Part shown: one piece after another, positions 1 through 10,833 of the stretch
How the letters are laid out: every line of letters begins with the position of its first letter
Numbering within the stretch: position 1 is the stretch's first letter
Source: Smittia aterrima
Lineage: Eukaryota; Arthropoda; Insecta; Diptera; Chironomidae
NCBI GenBank assembly: GCA_033063855.1
Contig: CP093829.1
Location: 19,995,537-20,059,536, forward strand
Direction of reading: 5' to 3'
DNA: 64,000 nucleotides
Position numbers and translations under genes: made by a program
The notes under the pieces: model-generated
Told to the model about the DNA's origin: nothing
Database searches by the model: none
The model's input: only the letters and a program-made list of their open reading frames with translations

Positions 1-1016
1 ATAGGCAGTTCGTACACTTGGAAACACATTTAAAAGTTTGTAAAACTCTTGAGAAGTGCGAAAAGTGTTGCCTGAAAAGCAAATCTGAAAAAATCATTGA
101 ATGTGGCTTCTGCGACCATCAATTCAAATGCAAAAACTGCAAGTCTAACCATATTTCTCAAGTTCATCGCACGGACTCATGTTGGCACTGCAGTAAATGT
201 GATTTTAAAACTTCAATCAAAGATTGTTTGAGAAAGCATTATCAAACTCATCTTAAGAAATTTTCATGCCAAACATGTGAGCAAAAATTCTCATTCAAGA
301 AACTTTTAAGAAATCACCAACAAAATCATCGACATGGAGATTACGCAACGGAAGCAGAAATAACATTTGAATGCACAATTTGCGTTCATTCATTTGCAAC
401 AAAAGCCGGATTAAGAACTCATGAAAGGAATTTTCACAGCAAACTTAAGCTTCACTGCGATGTTTGTGGAAAAACAAAGAAAAATAAGTATGAACTCCGA
501 CAACACATGCAATTACATCAGAAAGTTCCTTGCCCAATTTGCCATCACTTGCTGTCCGAGTATCGTCTTCAGATTCACATTGATAAACACATGATAACTG
601 CAAACTTTAAATGCAATTCTTGTAATAAAACTTATTACAACCAGAAATATCTAAGCACTCATAAGAGAGCAAAGCACGAGTTCGAGCAAGTCCAGTGCGA
701 TTTGTGCCAAAAGATATTCAAGAACAAACTTTTGTTGAGAATTCATATGAACAATCATTTGATGGTTTCATGTCCAACTTGCGGCAGAACGTTGAGTAAA
801 AACAGTTTAAATCAGCACATGAAGATTCATTCATCAAGACGGGAGTCACTGGCTTGTGCAATCATGTATTGCAAGCAAAAGTTTAAGAATATCAAAGAAT
901 TAGAAGAACACAAGAAAATTCACATCGGACCGAAAAGTTACAAGTGCCCGAGTTGCAGTCGTCAATCGCCAACATTGCAGCAATTCAAAACTCACATGAA
1001 ATGTCATCAAGCTTAA
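1..1016 (+). CDS. C2H2 zinc-finger protein, family member 1 (5' end outside the window)
   Basis: The reading frame is open from base 3 and ends at a TAA at 1014-1016. The start of the protein lies upstream of the window: the first residues align with about residue 75 onward of the complete 406-residue paralogues, inside their C2HC finger. Visible are a Cys/His cluster with B-box-like spacing and then ten C2H2 fingers, ending with the family C-terminus (last finger with His-x3-His as MKCHQA). Fingers are joined by short non-canonical linkers, not TGEKP. It is probably a nuclear DNA-binding protein; its target is unknown. An AATAAA lies about 30 bases after the stop. The DNA after about 1076 is repeated in inverted orientation beyond the 3' end of the paralogue at 48806-49870, so these two genes are likely partners of one inverted duplication. 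Confidence 0.85.
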   Translation, partial: RQFVHLETHLKVCKTLEKCEKCCLKSKSEKIIECGFCDHQFKCKNCKSNHISQVHRTDSCWHCSKCDFKTSIKDCLRKHYQTHLKKFSCQTCEQKFSFKKLLRNHQQNHRHGDYATEAEITFECTICVHSFATKAGLRTHERNFHSKLKLHCDVCGKTKKNKYELRQHMQLHQKVPCPICHHLLSEYRLQIHIDKHMITANFKCNSCNKTYYNQKYLSTHKRAKHEFEQVQCDLCQKIFKNKLLLRIHMNNHLMVSCPTCGRTLSKNSLNQHMKIHSSRRESLACAIMYCKQKFKNIKELEEHKKIHIGPKSYKCPSCSRQSPTLQQFKTHMKCHQA

Positions 1017-1075
1017 TTTTGTTGAGAAATTTTGAATTAGACCTTAAATAAATCATATTTTGTTAAAGAGATATC

Positions 1076-1590
1076 CTTTCACTTTCCACATGTTGACGAG
1101 CCACGCAACTGAATTTAATTGAGATCAAAACTTTTTCATCTGTTGCTGTAGAACAAACGACGATGATCGCGTGATTACTCAAACGCGAATGAAGGAAACA
1201 AATTTATCACCGAAATCTTTCACTTCGATGAGCTTCAGCTTTCTCAACAACTTCATTCTCATTTCACTCCTTCTCACTCTCTCCTCGATTGCGATTAAAT
1301 TAATTCTTAATTGCTTCAAACAAACATCATTAATTTCACTTAGGAATCGAAGCGAAAGCCTAAACGGAATTTAATTCATTTTCCATTAATCACGAGTCGT
1401 CGATGACCAAATTTGGAGATTAAAATGTTTTCCAAAGCAAAATTTCCATTCTCGAGAGGCGATTAAAACCAAAATGAATTTGAATAATTCGGTGAACCGA
1501 AGTTGATCAAAGAAAGAACGTTCAACAGCAAATAAATTATCGCATTATGCCCGTCGTGTCTGCAAATTAATTAACATTTTGTCGATTCGT
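1076..1590. repeat. Inverted duplicate block, partner 48225-48748
   Basis: This 3' flank of the first zinc-finger gene reappears almost base for base, reverse-complemented, at 48225-48748, downstream of another zinc-finger gene. The start (CATGTTGACGAGCC near 1089) also resembles 50420-50480, beyond the gene at 50591. A short reading frame inside it (1171-1374) has no recognisable features and I do not call it a gene. Confidence 0.8.
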
Positions 1591-1944
1591 TTTGTGTCCA
1601 AAGCCAAAATCGGAAAATGGTCCACGAGAAAATATTTAGAAAAAAAAACAAAACTATTTGCGTTCGCCCTCTTCTCGATCGAATTTTATTCGCGATTCCA
1701 ACCTAATTAAAATGTTTTTATTCGCTTCGAGTCATTTGGAATGTTGAGCGAAAATTAAGCAATAAAAGTGTTGCGATAAATTTGGATTTTCAACACTTTA
1801 AGTGCTGACTCAAGATCGAGAGAGTTTCGTGTCTCAGTCCTTTACCGTTTGCTTTGTGCTTGTGATTTCCATAAAGATTTTTCTGAGCTGCAGACAAAGG
1901 CGAACTAAGTTTTTTTTTTGTTACTTAGCTTGAAGCAGTCTCAG

Positions 1945-2932
1945 TGAATTAAGCAAATGAACCATGGACTGTTTGCTACCTTTTCTGCTGCTGTAGCCGA
2001 TTAAATTATGATAAATTGATCTTTTGCTCTTTCGTCGCCTCGTTATGCGCTTCGAGTTGCGAAGTTCGAGTTTCGAGAGAGCAAATTCGCGAAACGCAAC
2101 TTTCGTTGCATTGTTTCACTCGGGCGGAGAATCGAGCAGCATCGCGAGATAAATCAAAGTGACAACGAGTCCGTGAATCCTACGAGAGTTTACATCAAAG
2201 CGATCTGAGACAAAAAAGAATTAAAAAGCCATTCAAGCTCCGTCTCGGAATTTATTTTCTTGCGTTTATGGTGACATTGGACGCGGTTGATAAAGTGGAT
2301 GTTGATTTTATTGTTCATTCATTCATTACAACTGAATTATGCTTTTACGAGCATTATTTATATGCGCCCCGCTTCGCGAAGTGTTTCTGCATCTCTACTC
2401 GATCGTTCAGCTGGAGATTTATTGCAGTTCTTTCTGAAATTGTCTTTGCGCAAAACCAGAAATCCCGACGAATCCGCGAAAAAAGCTTTTCATTGTCAAA
2501 GACTATCAGAAGCTCATGATTTATTTGAATGTTCGACTTATTATTGCACACATTTAATGCATCGACAAGAAACTGCGTTCAAAGTCTCAGTCAGAGTAAC
2601 GAAGGCAATCGAGTGCTTGGAGAAAGGCGCGAAAGGGATCGGACGATTGTTTATGAAAAGAAGTTTTAATAACTCGACGATACACGAGAGAGATAAGCTA
2701 ATTTTATTTTCCGGTCGAGTCTCTCTCTGTTGGTTCTTGAAACATCGAAGCGAAACATAAAAGCGACGATTGAACGCAGAAAATTCATTAATGAAGCCAT
2801 TTGCCAATTAATTTATCACGCCACGAAGTCATTACGCGGATGAGACTCTTAATTGACTTTAACTGAGTATTTGAGCGAATTAACTCTTTTCACGGTTTGT
2901 TTAATAAAAAAAAATTAATTAAGCGACTTTGG
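1945..2932. repeat. Inverted duplicate block, three copies
   Basis: About 1 kb that recurs reverse-complemented at 35237-36237 almost unchanged, and in part at 47414-47925 with internal deletions. It contains a 157-codon open frame (2287-2760) with a hydrophobic start. That frame is kept in the 36-kb copy and broken in the 47-kb copy, so I do not annotate it as a gene. Confidence 0.85.
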
Positions 2933-4329
2933 ATTCGATTTCGATGCAAACTCGAATTGATTTGCATTTGAGTATTAAATGAAGAGATTGATTGAGCTGA
3001 GCTCAGAAAGTCAGCGCCTGTTCACGCAACAAAGTTGTCCAAAGTCATTAAGACACGGATTTACAAGCGATCGTAAATAATGAAACTTCAAACTTGCCTC
3101 GATATCGTTAAAGGAGGAAATCAAAAAGCTTTATTGACTTTTTGTGAATTGCTCATATTCGCTTGATTTTTACGAGCAACTTACAGTAAAGTTTCTGCCC
3201 TGAAGAATCATAAAGTCGTCATAAACTGTTTGACTCTCTGTATTTACCTTCAACATGAGCATTTATCTTGTTCCGAAATTTACTGCGCTGTAAAACTCAA
3301 ATGAAGAATTTCGATAGTTAAATCAAGCGAATCGTTCACCCGCAGATCATAATTGAAAGATTGTTACTGCTACTTCTCGAATAATTCGCAATAAAAGTGC
3401 AACATTTAAATTAACGAGTGCTGATCGCGTCTCACCGTTGATCCCAACAAAGTCGTTTTATTGCTCTCTGCTCGCCTTCTCCTTTTTCCTTTCGCCAACA
3501 AAAAAAAAACATTTATCAGATCGACGAATTTATAAATTAAAACAAAATTCAATTCCGCAAAGGTTTCGTCGATTGCTGGAAAACAAAAATGTTGGCGAAT
3601 ATCCGAACTTAATTAGCTGACAACGTTCAATGGCGCCTCGATTCATGTTTTAAACGAGACGTCGAGAGTGCAAAATGGAAGAAATCGCAGGACTTTTTAG
3701 ATTAGAATTGAAATAAAATGAAAACGTGACTTTTATTTCAAAATGTTCAACAAAGCGCATTCCTAAGAAAATGTAATTTATCAATAAAGTCTGAGTCCTC
3801 GCGTCTGATGAAGAAGACATCAAAGTCGTCGGAATGCCTCAAATCTCTAACAAATGACAACAGTTTATCAAATCATCGAGACAATAGGCTTTGTCGATCA
3901 TTCAACATTTCGTTTCAAGCTCCGCGGTTGACAATCAAAATGCAGTTGATCATGTTTAACTAATGACCATTAAAAATTGATTTTCATAGTTTCACCTTTT
4001 GTCACACCAACGCTGATTGATTTGCGCAATAAATCTCTTGTTTCCTTTTCATTGGAAATTGATCGTTTACACCTTATTAGCTTTTTCAGGTGCCAATGAT
4101 TAGACACACAACAAATGAGTTTGAAAACAAGTCACAGCGAAGATGACGCAACGACAAAGAGTGAAACGATTTTTGAATGGAATTTCAATTCAATTGTGTT
4201 TGCGATTGAGAGTGACCCGATTTCTCGAGGACTTCTGAGGAATGTTCCAACTCTGAGTTTGAATTCATTCGAAATTTTCAAATTCAAATGAGAAATCAAT
4301 TCGAAATAAAAGATTTTAATGCTCGATGA
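2933..4329. other. Intergenic, no supported gene
   Basis: AT-rich DNA with stops in all frames at short intervals. I see no domain-bearing frame, RNA gene or clear repeat here. Confidence 0.5.
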
Positions 4330-5150
4330 TAAGTCTCTAGATAAACAAGTTAATGTCTTAATTCTGATGATCCATTAATCAATGAGAGGAGAGTGATGTG
4401 CGTATAGCGGACAAAGCGCTTGACACCTTAGCAATAAACCAATTTTAGAGTCGTTCGAGACAGAGAAAACATCAAACGACAAAAGTCAAACCTGATTTCT
4501 GAATAAACAAACAATTAAACGAAGCTCTCGAGTCGATCTTTTCAAATTAGCGCCCGTTCTCAAAGAGAAACGTTTTATTAGACTCTTGAACTGCTATGGA
4601 ATCGACTTAATACCCATTAATCTACCAAATAAATCGTCGCTTATCAATCGTCTCCATCTCGGACGACACTAAAATTGGAAATGGAAAATTGAATTTGACC
4701 AGCGGAGCTTGTTGAACAATTAAAAAAAGGTTTTGTGGATCGATTCTAACGGCCCGTCGAAGCTATTATCATGCAACGCCTTAAGAAAATTAATGATCAC
4801 GACTCGCAATCGTGCAAATCGGTTTTTAGAAAGTGTCTTGCGAGTTGTATTTCTTTAATCATTGCACAAATAATTGCATGATCATTAAGATAATTGTCCT
4901 TTATTCGCTCTGATCGTAAGTGAAACGTGCTTGAAGTGAAGTCAACAAAGCTGATTGATTTCTGCTACCTTACAATCCGCTCCCGACGCAATCGCTTTCG
5001 AGTCTCGTCACGAAACTGTCGAGAAAGGATTTTTCAAACTTGAATGTTCGAAGTCGATCGTTTAAAAAGTCAGCAGGTTACAAACGCTTCTGGTCACGAG
5101 ACACGAAATATCTGATCGCTAATTGATAAGCGGCAGGTGAAGTTAATTAA
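4330..5150. repeat. Inverted copy of sequence downstream of the Pax gene
   Basis: The block matches the reverse complement of 32165-33035 with small indels. Examples are the stretch around 4395-4450 against 32920-32960 and that around 5050-5140 against 32170-32290. The partner lies 3' of the Pax gene. Together with the block at 5289-5620 it brackets a place where Pax exons 4-5 would be expected but are absent. Confidence 0.8.
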
Positions 5151-5288
5151 TGGACGAAAAAATAAGTTGAATTCATTGAAACGTCTCAATAAATATTTTT
5201 CAATTTTGGTCTAAATCTTATTGAACATCATAGAAAATATTTTTATCAACGTGCGTCACCTCGATCGCCATAAAAATATTCTTTTTTT

Positions 5289-5620
5289 GATGGCGTGTTG
5301 ATCTTCGCACGAAACAAATTCTTTAAGAAATTAAAAAAAAATCTTCTTCATCGTAAAAGCGACGGCGAACGAAACAAATTGAAAGCAGCAACGGCGCTGC
5401 GCTATTAGTAGAACGAGCAGTAAATCTATTGATTCCTTTATTGTTATTACGAGCTCTGCCCACACAGATCTCTCATCGTTTCATGACTTGATCGATAATT
5501 GATGGGCATCAGTTTCCATTCGACTCTTCATCTTATTCTCCTCTTGTTCGCATTGTCCGACGCAACATTTTCTCACCAATTCGAGTCGAGTAAAGAAATC
5601 GATAATTGAAAGCTTCAACT
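5289..5620. repeat. Inverted copy of Pax intron-3 sequence
   Basis: Matches the reverse complement of 28578-28910, which lies within the third intron of the Pax gene at 25366-30514. Matching is close to exact over most of the length. No coding sequence of the Pax gene is included. Confidence 0.8.
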
Positions 5621-5785
5621 AGATCTTGTTGCTCAATAATTTAATTTAATTTCACGCTTCCACAAATGATTCAAATCACAGAAGTAGTTTCCAAGTTCTA
5701 AGCTTGTTCAACCCTCTATTGACTTGACAATGTCTAACGTGTCGAACAAGTTGTAAAATTACTTCGACGAGATTGAAAGGACTCA

Positions 5786-5915
5786 AAGTCACTTCGAATC
5801 GTAACTCGATCTGACATTTTCACTGCACAAACTTTCAAGAAAAACGTTGTTCACCGATGTTTAACAGAAATTGCTGAAATTCGATCCGAGAGGTTAGCAC
5901 AAGTTGATGTCATCG
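5786..5915. repeat. Direct repeat, partner 20366-20492
   Basis: About 130 bases shared in the same orientation with 20366-20492, with only a few substitutions. It is the first of three blocks (this one, 8216-8378 and 9466-9707) that recur in the same order, closer together, at 20.4-21.4 kb. Confidence 0.75.
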
Positions 5916-7284
5916 ATCGAGGACTTTCAACGTCGATCTTTACTCATTTCACTTCACAACCTTCGTTGCAACTTGTACAAATTCCACAAAATCGCATTGC
6001 GACAGCTTTCCAACACCTTCGAGTGATTTTATCGATTTACTTTCCACGAAGAAAGTCTCGCTCGCGATTGAATGTCTAATTGGTTTCTATTTGAGTGAAC
6101 CTTCAGGTTTTTGCCTTGAAACACTTTAGAATTCCGCGAAGAAGCCCGCTGATGATTCGCGATGCCTGCGTTTTCTAATTTGAATAATAGCATTAGCTCA
6201 TACAGCGTTTACCGACAGCTGAAGCCCTAAACAAGCAGAGGAATTTCCATAAACGCTAATCTTCCGATCTCTTGTCGTGTTTTATGAATTTTTTTTTGTT
6301 CTGCAATAGACATCAATAATTGGTCGCCTCGAAACCTCAAACAGCGCGAGTCTGAACGATGTCAACGTCGACTTTAAAGTGCACAAATTTATTCAACGAC
6401 AGGTGATATGAAGACGTCAAGAAGTTGTTCCTTCTTTGTAGTTCAACAACTAAACGTTGATGTCGGTCGATGTTGAGCAAAAGAGAAAAAATTTGAATTT
6501 CAGATTCAACATGAAAACACGAGAAAACAAACACGTTGACGTATAATTTAATTTAATCTTCGAGGGAGAGAGGAAAGCGATCGATTTAATTATAATCCTT
6601 TTGCTGCTTCGATACAAACTCAGCCACGCGAGTTTAATTTGTTTTCATTCTAAACCGGTGGGGAGAAGCCACTCAGAGGTTAAAGCTGATAGTTTGAAGT
6701 TGATGTACCGTAAAGAATGATTCCTCGAGTGGCTACATGTGAGCTAACAGGTTTACGTCAATTGCTTTGCAGGTTTAAATGTTTGAAGCGGGATTCTGTT
6801 ACAGTTTCTTTAATAATCTCCGCGCTTCATAACTTTGTTCAATTGAGTTCCGAGAAGAATATGAAATTCAATCGTCCTTGAAGAATTAGAGTCGAAATTT
6901 TAGAGAAATTCAATTTGATTTTTTATTAGGAATTGCTTGAGATTGAATAGAACTCCATAGACAACTTCAATCTTCATTCGGTAGCTGTTTGATTCAACTT
7001 AATTCCATCATTGATCGACCGCAAAAAAGCGTTTTGATTTCACGATCTCATCGTTTCTAAGTTCACTGACGAAGAACTAAAGAATGAGAAACACTTGAGA
7101 CCTCTCGTGACTCGATCTAACCCACTGGACCATGCTTTATAATTAGAGTTGTTTGATTGTTAAATCATCGAAAATTAAATTTGAAATTATAATCTCGAGA
7201 TTCATGAGCGGATCTGATGGTGAACATGATACGATCTTTTTTTTTCATGAAAACTAAATTATCAATGGCGGAGCATCTAATTTG
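5916..7284. other. Intergenic, no supported gene
   Basis: No reading frame with recognisable content. The 65-codon minus frame at 6337-6534 has no features that set it apart from chance. Confidence 0.5.
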
Positions 7285-7790
7285 TAAATTTGGGTATTTC
7301 ATTACGAGTTTGGGAAGACGATAGCGAGTCACATTATGTCAAATTACGAGTTGAACGTCGACTTTTCTATTTTTCGTCGCTGTTGGCACGAATGATTTTT
7401 GTTTGCGGTGGAAAAAGCAGTTGCGCGACACACAAACGAAATGTTTTTACTGTTTTTCCAATTTTCACTTTAATGACATTTAATTCTCGAGGCACGCACG
7501 AAGCAATTGTGCTCATGAAAGCTGTAAAAGAAATCTAGCGAGAGCTTTAATTGTCCTCGAACTTGTTGCTGCGAGCTCTCTCGGTTCTCCTCGAAGTTCT
7601 CGTGAAAAAAGAAAAAACTGGAAAAGGCCATTGAATAATTATCGTTGCGTGCCAATAAACGGCGCAACTTTTAATAATTCTTCACTGGATTTCTCCCGGG
7701 ACTTTTTGCGGCTCAGACATTTGAGTCCGACAGGCCCAGCTCACCATGTTCAATAACCTTTGCTTGTAATTTCAAGTAATTGCGACACGA
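7285..7790. repeat. Inverted duplicate block, partner 44363-44870
   Basis: About 500 bases found reverse-complemented at 44363-44870, near-identical. The block carries overlapping short frames on both strands (about 65-82 codons). Their conservation is explained by the duplication and does not argue for coding. Confidence 0.8.
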
Positions 7791-8215
7791 AATTTCTGTT
7801 TCCGTTCCAAGTTCGAGCAAGGCCATGAAACAAATTAAATTCCGAAGAAATCAGCGTGAACATAAAAATTTATTTGCCATAAAAAGGATCGAACGAGTTA
7901 AAGTCCGTCAGCTTAATTCGATTTGACAAGCTTGTGTTAAAATACTTAAGAACACTTCATCGAAGGTTTCTCTGCGATTTTATTAATTTTTAATGAGACT
8001 CATATTGAGTTTCCTCATGCTCACGACGAGAGAGCATTTTGCAAATATTGGCTTCGGGTTTCAAGACGCAAGCGACTCGAGCTGCCGTAGGGCACAAAAT
8101 TTTGATTTATCGAGATTTATTCGATTTTAAAATGGTAAATTACCGCGATTTATTTGAGTTTGACTGAAGATTATTCACGTGAAGCGATAGCAAAAATCAT
8201 TTTCATCAAACTTAA

Positions 8216-8378
8216 CCCTCGAGGCGACGGAATCTTCAAGCAGCACCTTGCGCAGAAGGAAGAGACGATCCATATCGGATCAGCCATAAATCAAACATCA
8301 ATCAATCTAATGTGTGCAATTTATCGAACATTATCCGCGTCTCTAATTTTTTGTGCGATGCGCTCGCGATGATATCGA
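8216..8378. repeat. Direct repeat, partner 20846-20998
   Basis: The stretch around GCCATAAATCAAACATCAAT is repeated in the same orientation at 20846-20998, with a short internal deletion in the second copy. It sits between the 5786 and 9466 blocks, in the same order as at 20.4-21.4 kb. Confidence 0.75.
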
Positions 8379-9465
8379 AGCTGACGGTTAATCCGTCTCG
8401 TTTTACCCTTCTCAAAACCTCTTTTAAAAACATCTTTGAGGAAGTGAATGATGCATCGAGTTTTAAACAACGATTAATCATTCAAAACGAAACTCTCGAG
8501 AATTGTTTTAATGAAACAATTTGCTCCAATTAAAAAAACATTTCACTCGGCCACCTGAAAGTGAAACCCTTTCCCTCGAGCCTTATAAGCACCTGGATGG
8601 TCTACTTACATCGCCCAAGCTCATTTCATTTAAATTAATTAAATTATTCCAGTCGCGCTAATAATGTGTTAATTTGCGTAAAAGAAATTTACATTAATTT
8701 GTATTAAAGTCCATTTTCGTACACAGAAATCTACGTCAACATTGTGTCATAAAGATGTGTAATAAAGATATCCAGTTAAGTGGACTTCGCCGTCTTCGTC
8801 TTCTCCTTCAAAGACTCTTTTTGTTTTGCTTTGAGCGAAGAAAGAATGAATTTCCTTTGTCGTTCAAGTTCTTCCCTTTTACGATGTCAACGGCGATGAT
8901 AAATTCGAAGGGATCACTCGTAAATAAATCATGTCGTCGAGCTTAGGGACACAGTTGAGGGTTCGAATGAATCAACAAGTCGTGAAAAATCATCGACGAT
9001 AAATTATTGAGCCGAGGAATTTCAATTGAGCTGCAAACCGATCAGACACCGAGTGAGAGAGGCGTAAACTTGTCTTTCTCTCTTGCGCTCGATGCTGTTG
9101 GAAAACGTGAGCACTTAAACATCGCAGACATTAATAAAGAGGCGTGAACTTAATTAACTCTTTATTGCGAATATTTACTTTTCTTTCTCTCCCTCTCACT
9201 CTCACTCACAATTTTTTCTCGAGTGCCATTAACAGTAACTTCCAATTAGTGTCACATTTTAACGATTGTTGGCATTTATATTAATTATTGTTTTCGCGAT
9301 AGCGCGAGGAAAATAATTTTTATGTGTAAACTTGCGACTCATGTAATTTATTATGTTGACGTCTTTGAATAAAAGAACTTAATGCTCCGATAACTCAATT
9401 AACGAGCTGCATCGTTTCTCGCTTTCGATTTAAGTTCTTTCTTGATAGTTTAGATAGTTCGCGAA
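8379..9465. other. Intergenic, no supported gene
   Basis: AT-rich spacer with CT-rich runs near 9180-9215. Nothing recognisable is encoded. Confidence 0.5.
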
Positions 9466-9707
9466 GATATTTCGAGTGTGAATTTAGTTTTAATTAAACT
9501 TCTCGACGTCATAGGGCGTCCAATTTCTTCTGAAGGCTTTAGAGGAAACCGCGGAGCTTCAGCAAAGAATGAGGCGGAGAGAGAGATAGAAGAAGAAGTT
9601 GCTGCCGTGTTACTGTTAGGCAGTCACGAACCACGAGTTTCAAATGGGCGATGATGATATTCAATGGAACTTTAAAGACTCGTAATTGATGTTCTAATAT
9701 TTTAATT
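9466..9707. repeat. Copy 1 of a four-copy non-coding repeat
   Basis: Shares a roughly 240-base core with 21130-21385 (same strand), 43890-44150 (inverted) and 58230-58500 (inverted). The core includes the conserved string GTTACTGTTAGGCAGTCACG and a variable GA-rich tract. No copy keeps a shared long open frame. Confidence 0.8.
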
Positions 9708-10540
9708 TGATTCCACCGATGAAACTGAAAGTTTTTGTTTCGAGAAACTTCATATTTGCTTCACTCGACCCTCTTCGCGTTTCTAAATATTTGGTCAACA
9801 TTTCCTGTCCACACAACTCTTCAAGTTCCCCCTCGTTGTAATGTTTGTCCAACCCTCTTCTTCTAAAAAGTAATGGAAGCGCAACTTGCTGGTAAAAACG
9901 TCTCGGTTCGCTTGAAACATTTACCGAAAGCAAATGTAATACAAACGCGAACTGATCATGGCAACTTAGCTTGTTTATGATAATTTATTTGCATAAGCGG
10001 TCTAATTCTATTTAATAATCTTTTTATCGATTTTGCTTTTAAAGAAACAATTTTCGAAGAAATGTTTGATAATTTTCTTTAAATTCAAACCGTCCTTCAT
10101 GTTTGAAAAGAAAGATTGAACTGCAATTAAGTTTGATGAAGCTTCTGGTTTCATGTTAATTCAAATTATTCAATCTCATAATGAGCAGTAGCGACGCCTC
10201 AAATATTTCAATTCACAAGCGAGTATCTTCGACTTTTTAAACTGCTCTAAAAAAAACTTTAGAAATAAGAATTTAAGGTTGAAGCATAATTGAAAGTAGT
10301 TTCGTGCAGGTAAGTTAGTCTCTAAGTGGCTGGGAATAAATTATCCAGTCAAAAACGAGTAAATTGATGGGCCTCGGAAAGAAACGAGCAAAGTTTGTAA
10401 TTTATGTGATTTGAATGGATAATTTGAGACGATGTACGCTTAAGTTTAACAAACTTTAAACTTATTTCTTTCAAACTATTTTCTACGATTTTTATTTCTT
10501 ACTTGGATTGCAGATTGGATTAGAAATTTTAATAGAAAAC
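9708..10540. other. Intergenic, no supported gene
   Basis: Spacer ahead of the zinc-finger cluster. The minus-strand frame at 9694-9933 has no recognisable domain. Confidence 0.5.
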
Positions 10541-10584
10541 AAATCCGCCAGAAAATTTAAACTGTCAAATTTGAATCTGCGTCA

Positions 10585-10606
10585 GCCCTGAACTTTCTGC
10601 AAGGTC
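10585..10606 (+). promoter_or_regulatory. Upstream element of the zinc-finger gene at 10834 (class A)
   Basis: An imperfect dyad with arms CCCTG and CAGGG around AACTTTCTG, followed by TCGAG, occurs at a similar distance (about 230-250 bases) before five of the zinc-finger genes. Here the right arm is changed to CAAGG. The surrounding stretch starting near 10550 is also conserved. A promoter or transcription-factor role is inferred from position and conservation only. Confidence 0.45.
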
Positions 10607-10729
10607 GAGAAATTAAATTAAAAATTATTTACTCTCCGTGAAATCGTAATATTTCAAATAGAAAGCGAAATATCGAAGATAAAACAATAAAATAAAGTTC
10701 AATTACACCACAAAACGATACTCTTTCAG

Positions 10730-10792
10730 GTAAATTAGAATAAATTTAGCTTAACTGATCACAAAAGTGAATATTTATTGTTTTTATATCAG
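10730..10792 (+). other. Predicted 5'-UTR intron of the zinc-finger gene at 10834
   Basis: The donor CTTTCAG/GTAAAT and acceptor TATATCAG/ACAG bound a 63-base intron, 41 bases before the start codon. The same structure precedes the paralogues at 12740-12802, 14404-14463, 40975-41030 and 56462-56524. Related but different small introns precede the genes at 48806 (49930-49993) and 50591 (51873-51937). Confidence 0.6.
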
Positions 10793-10833
10793 ACAGAAAA
10801 TTGATTTGACATCAAAGAAATCTCGAGCTCGCA

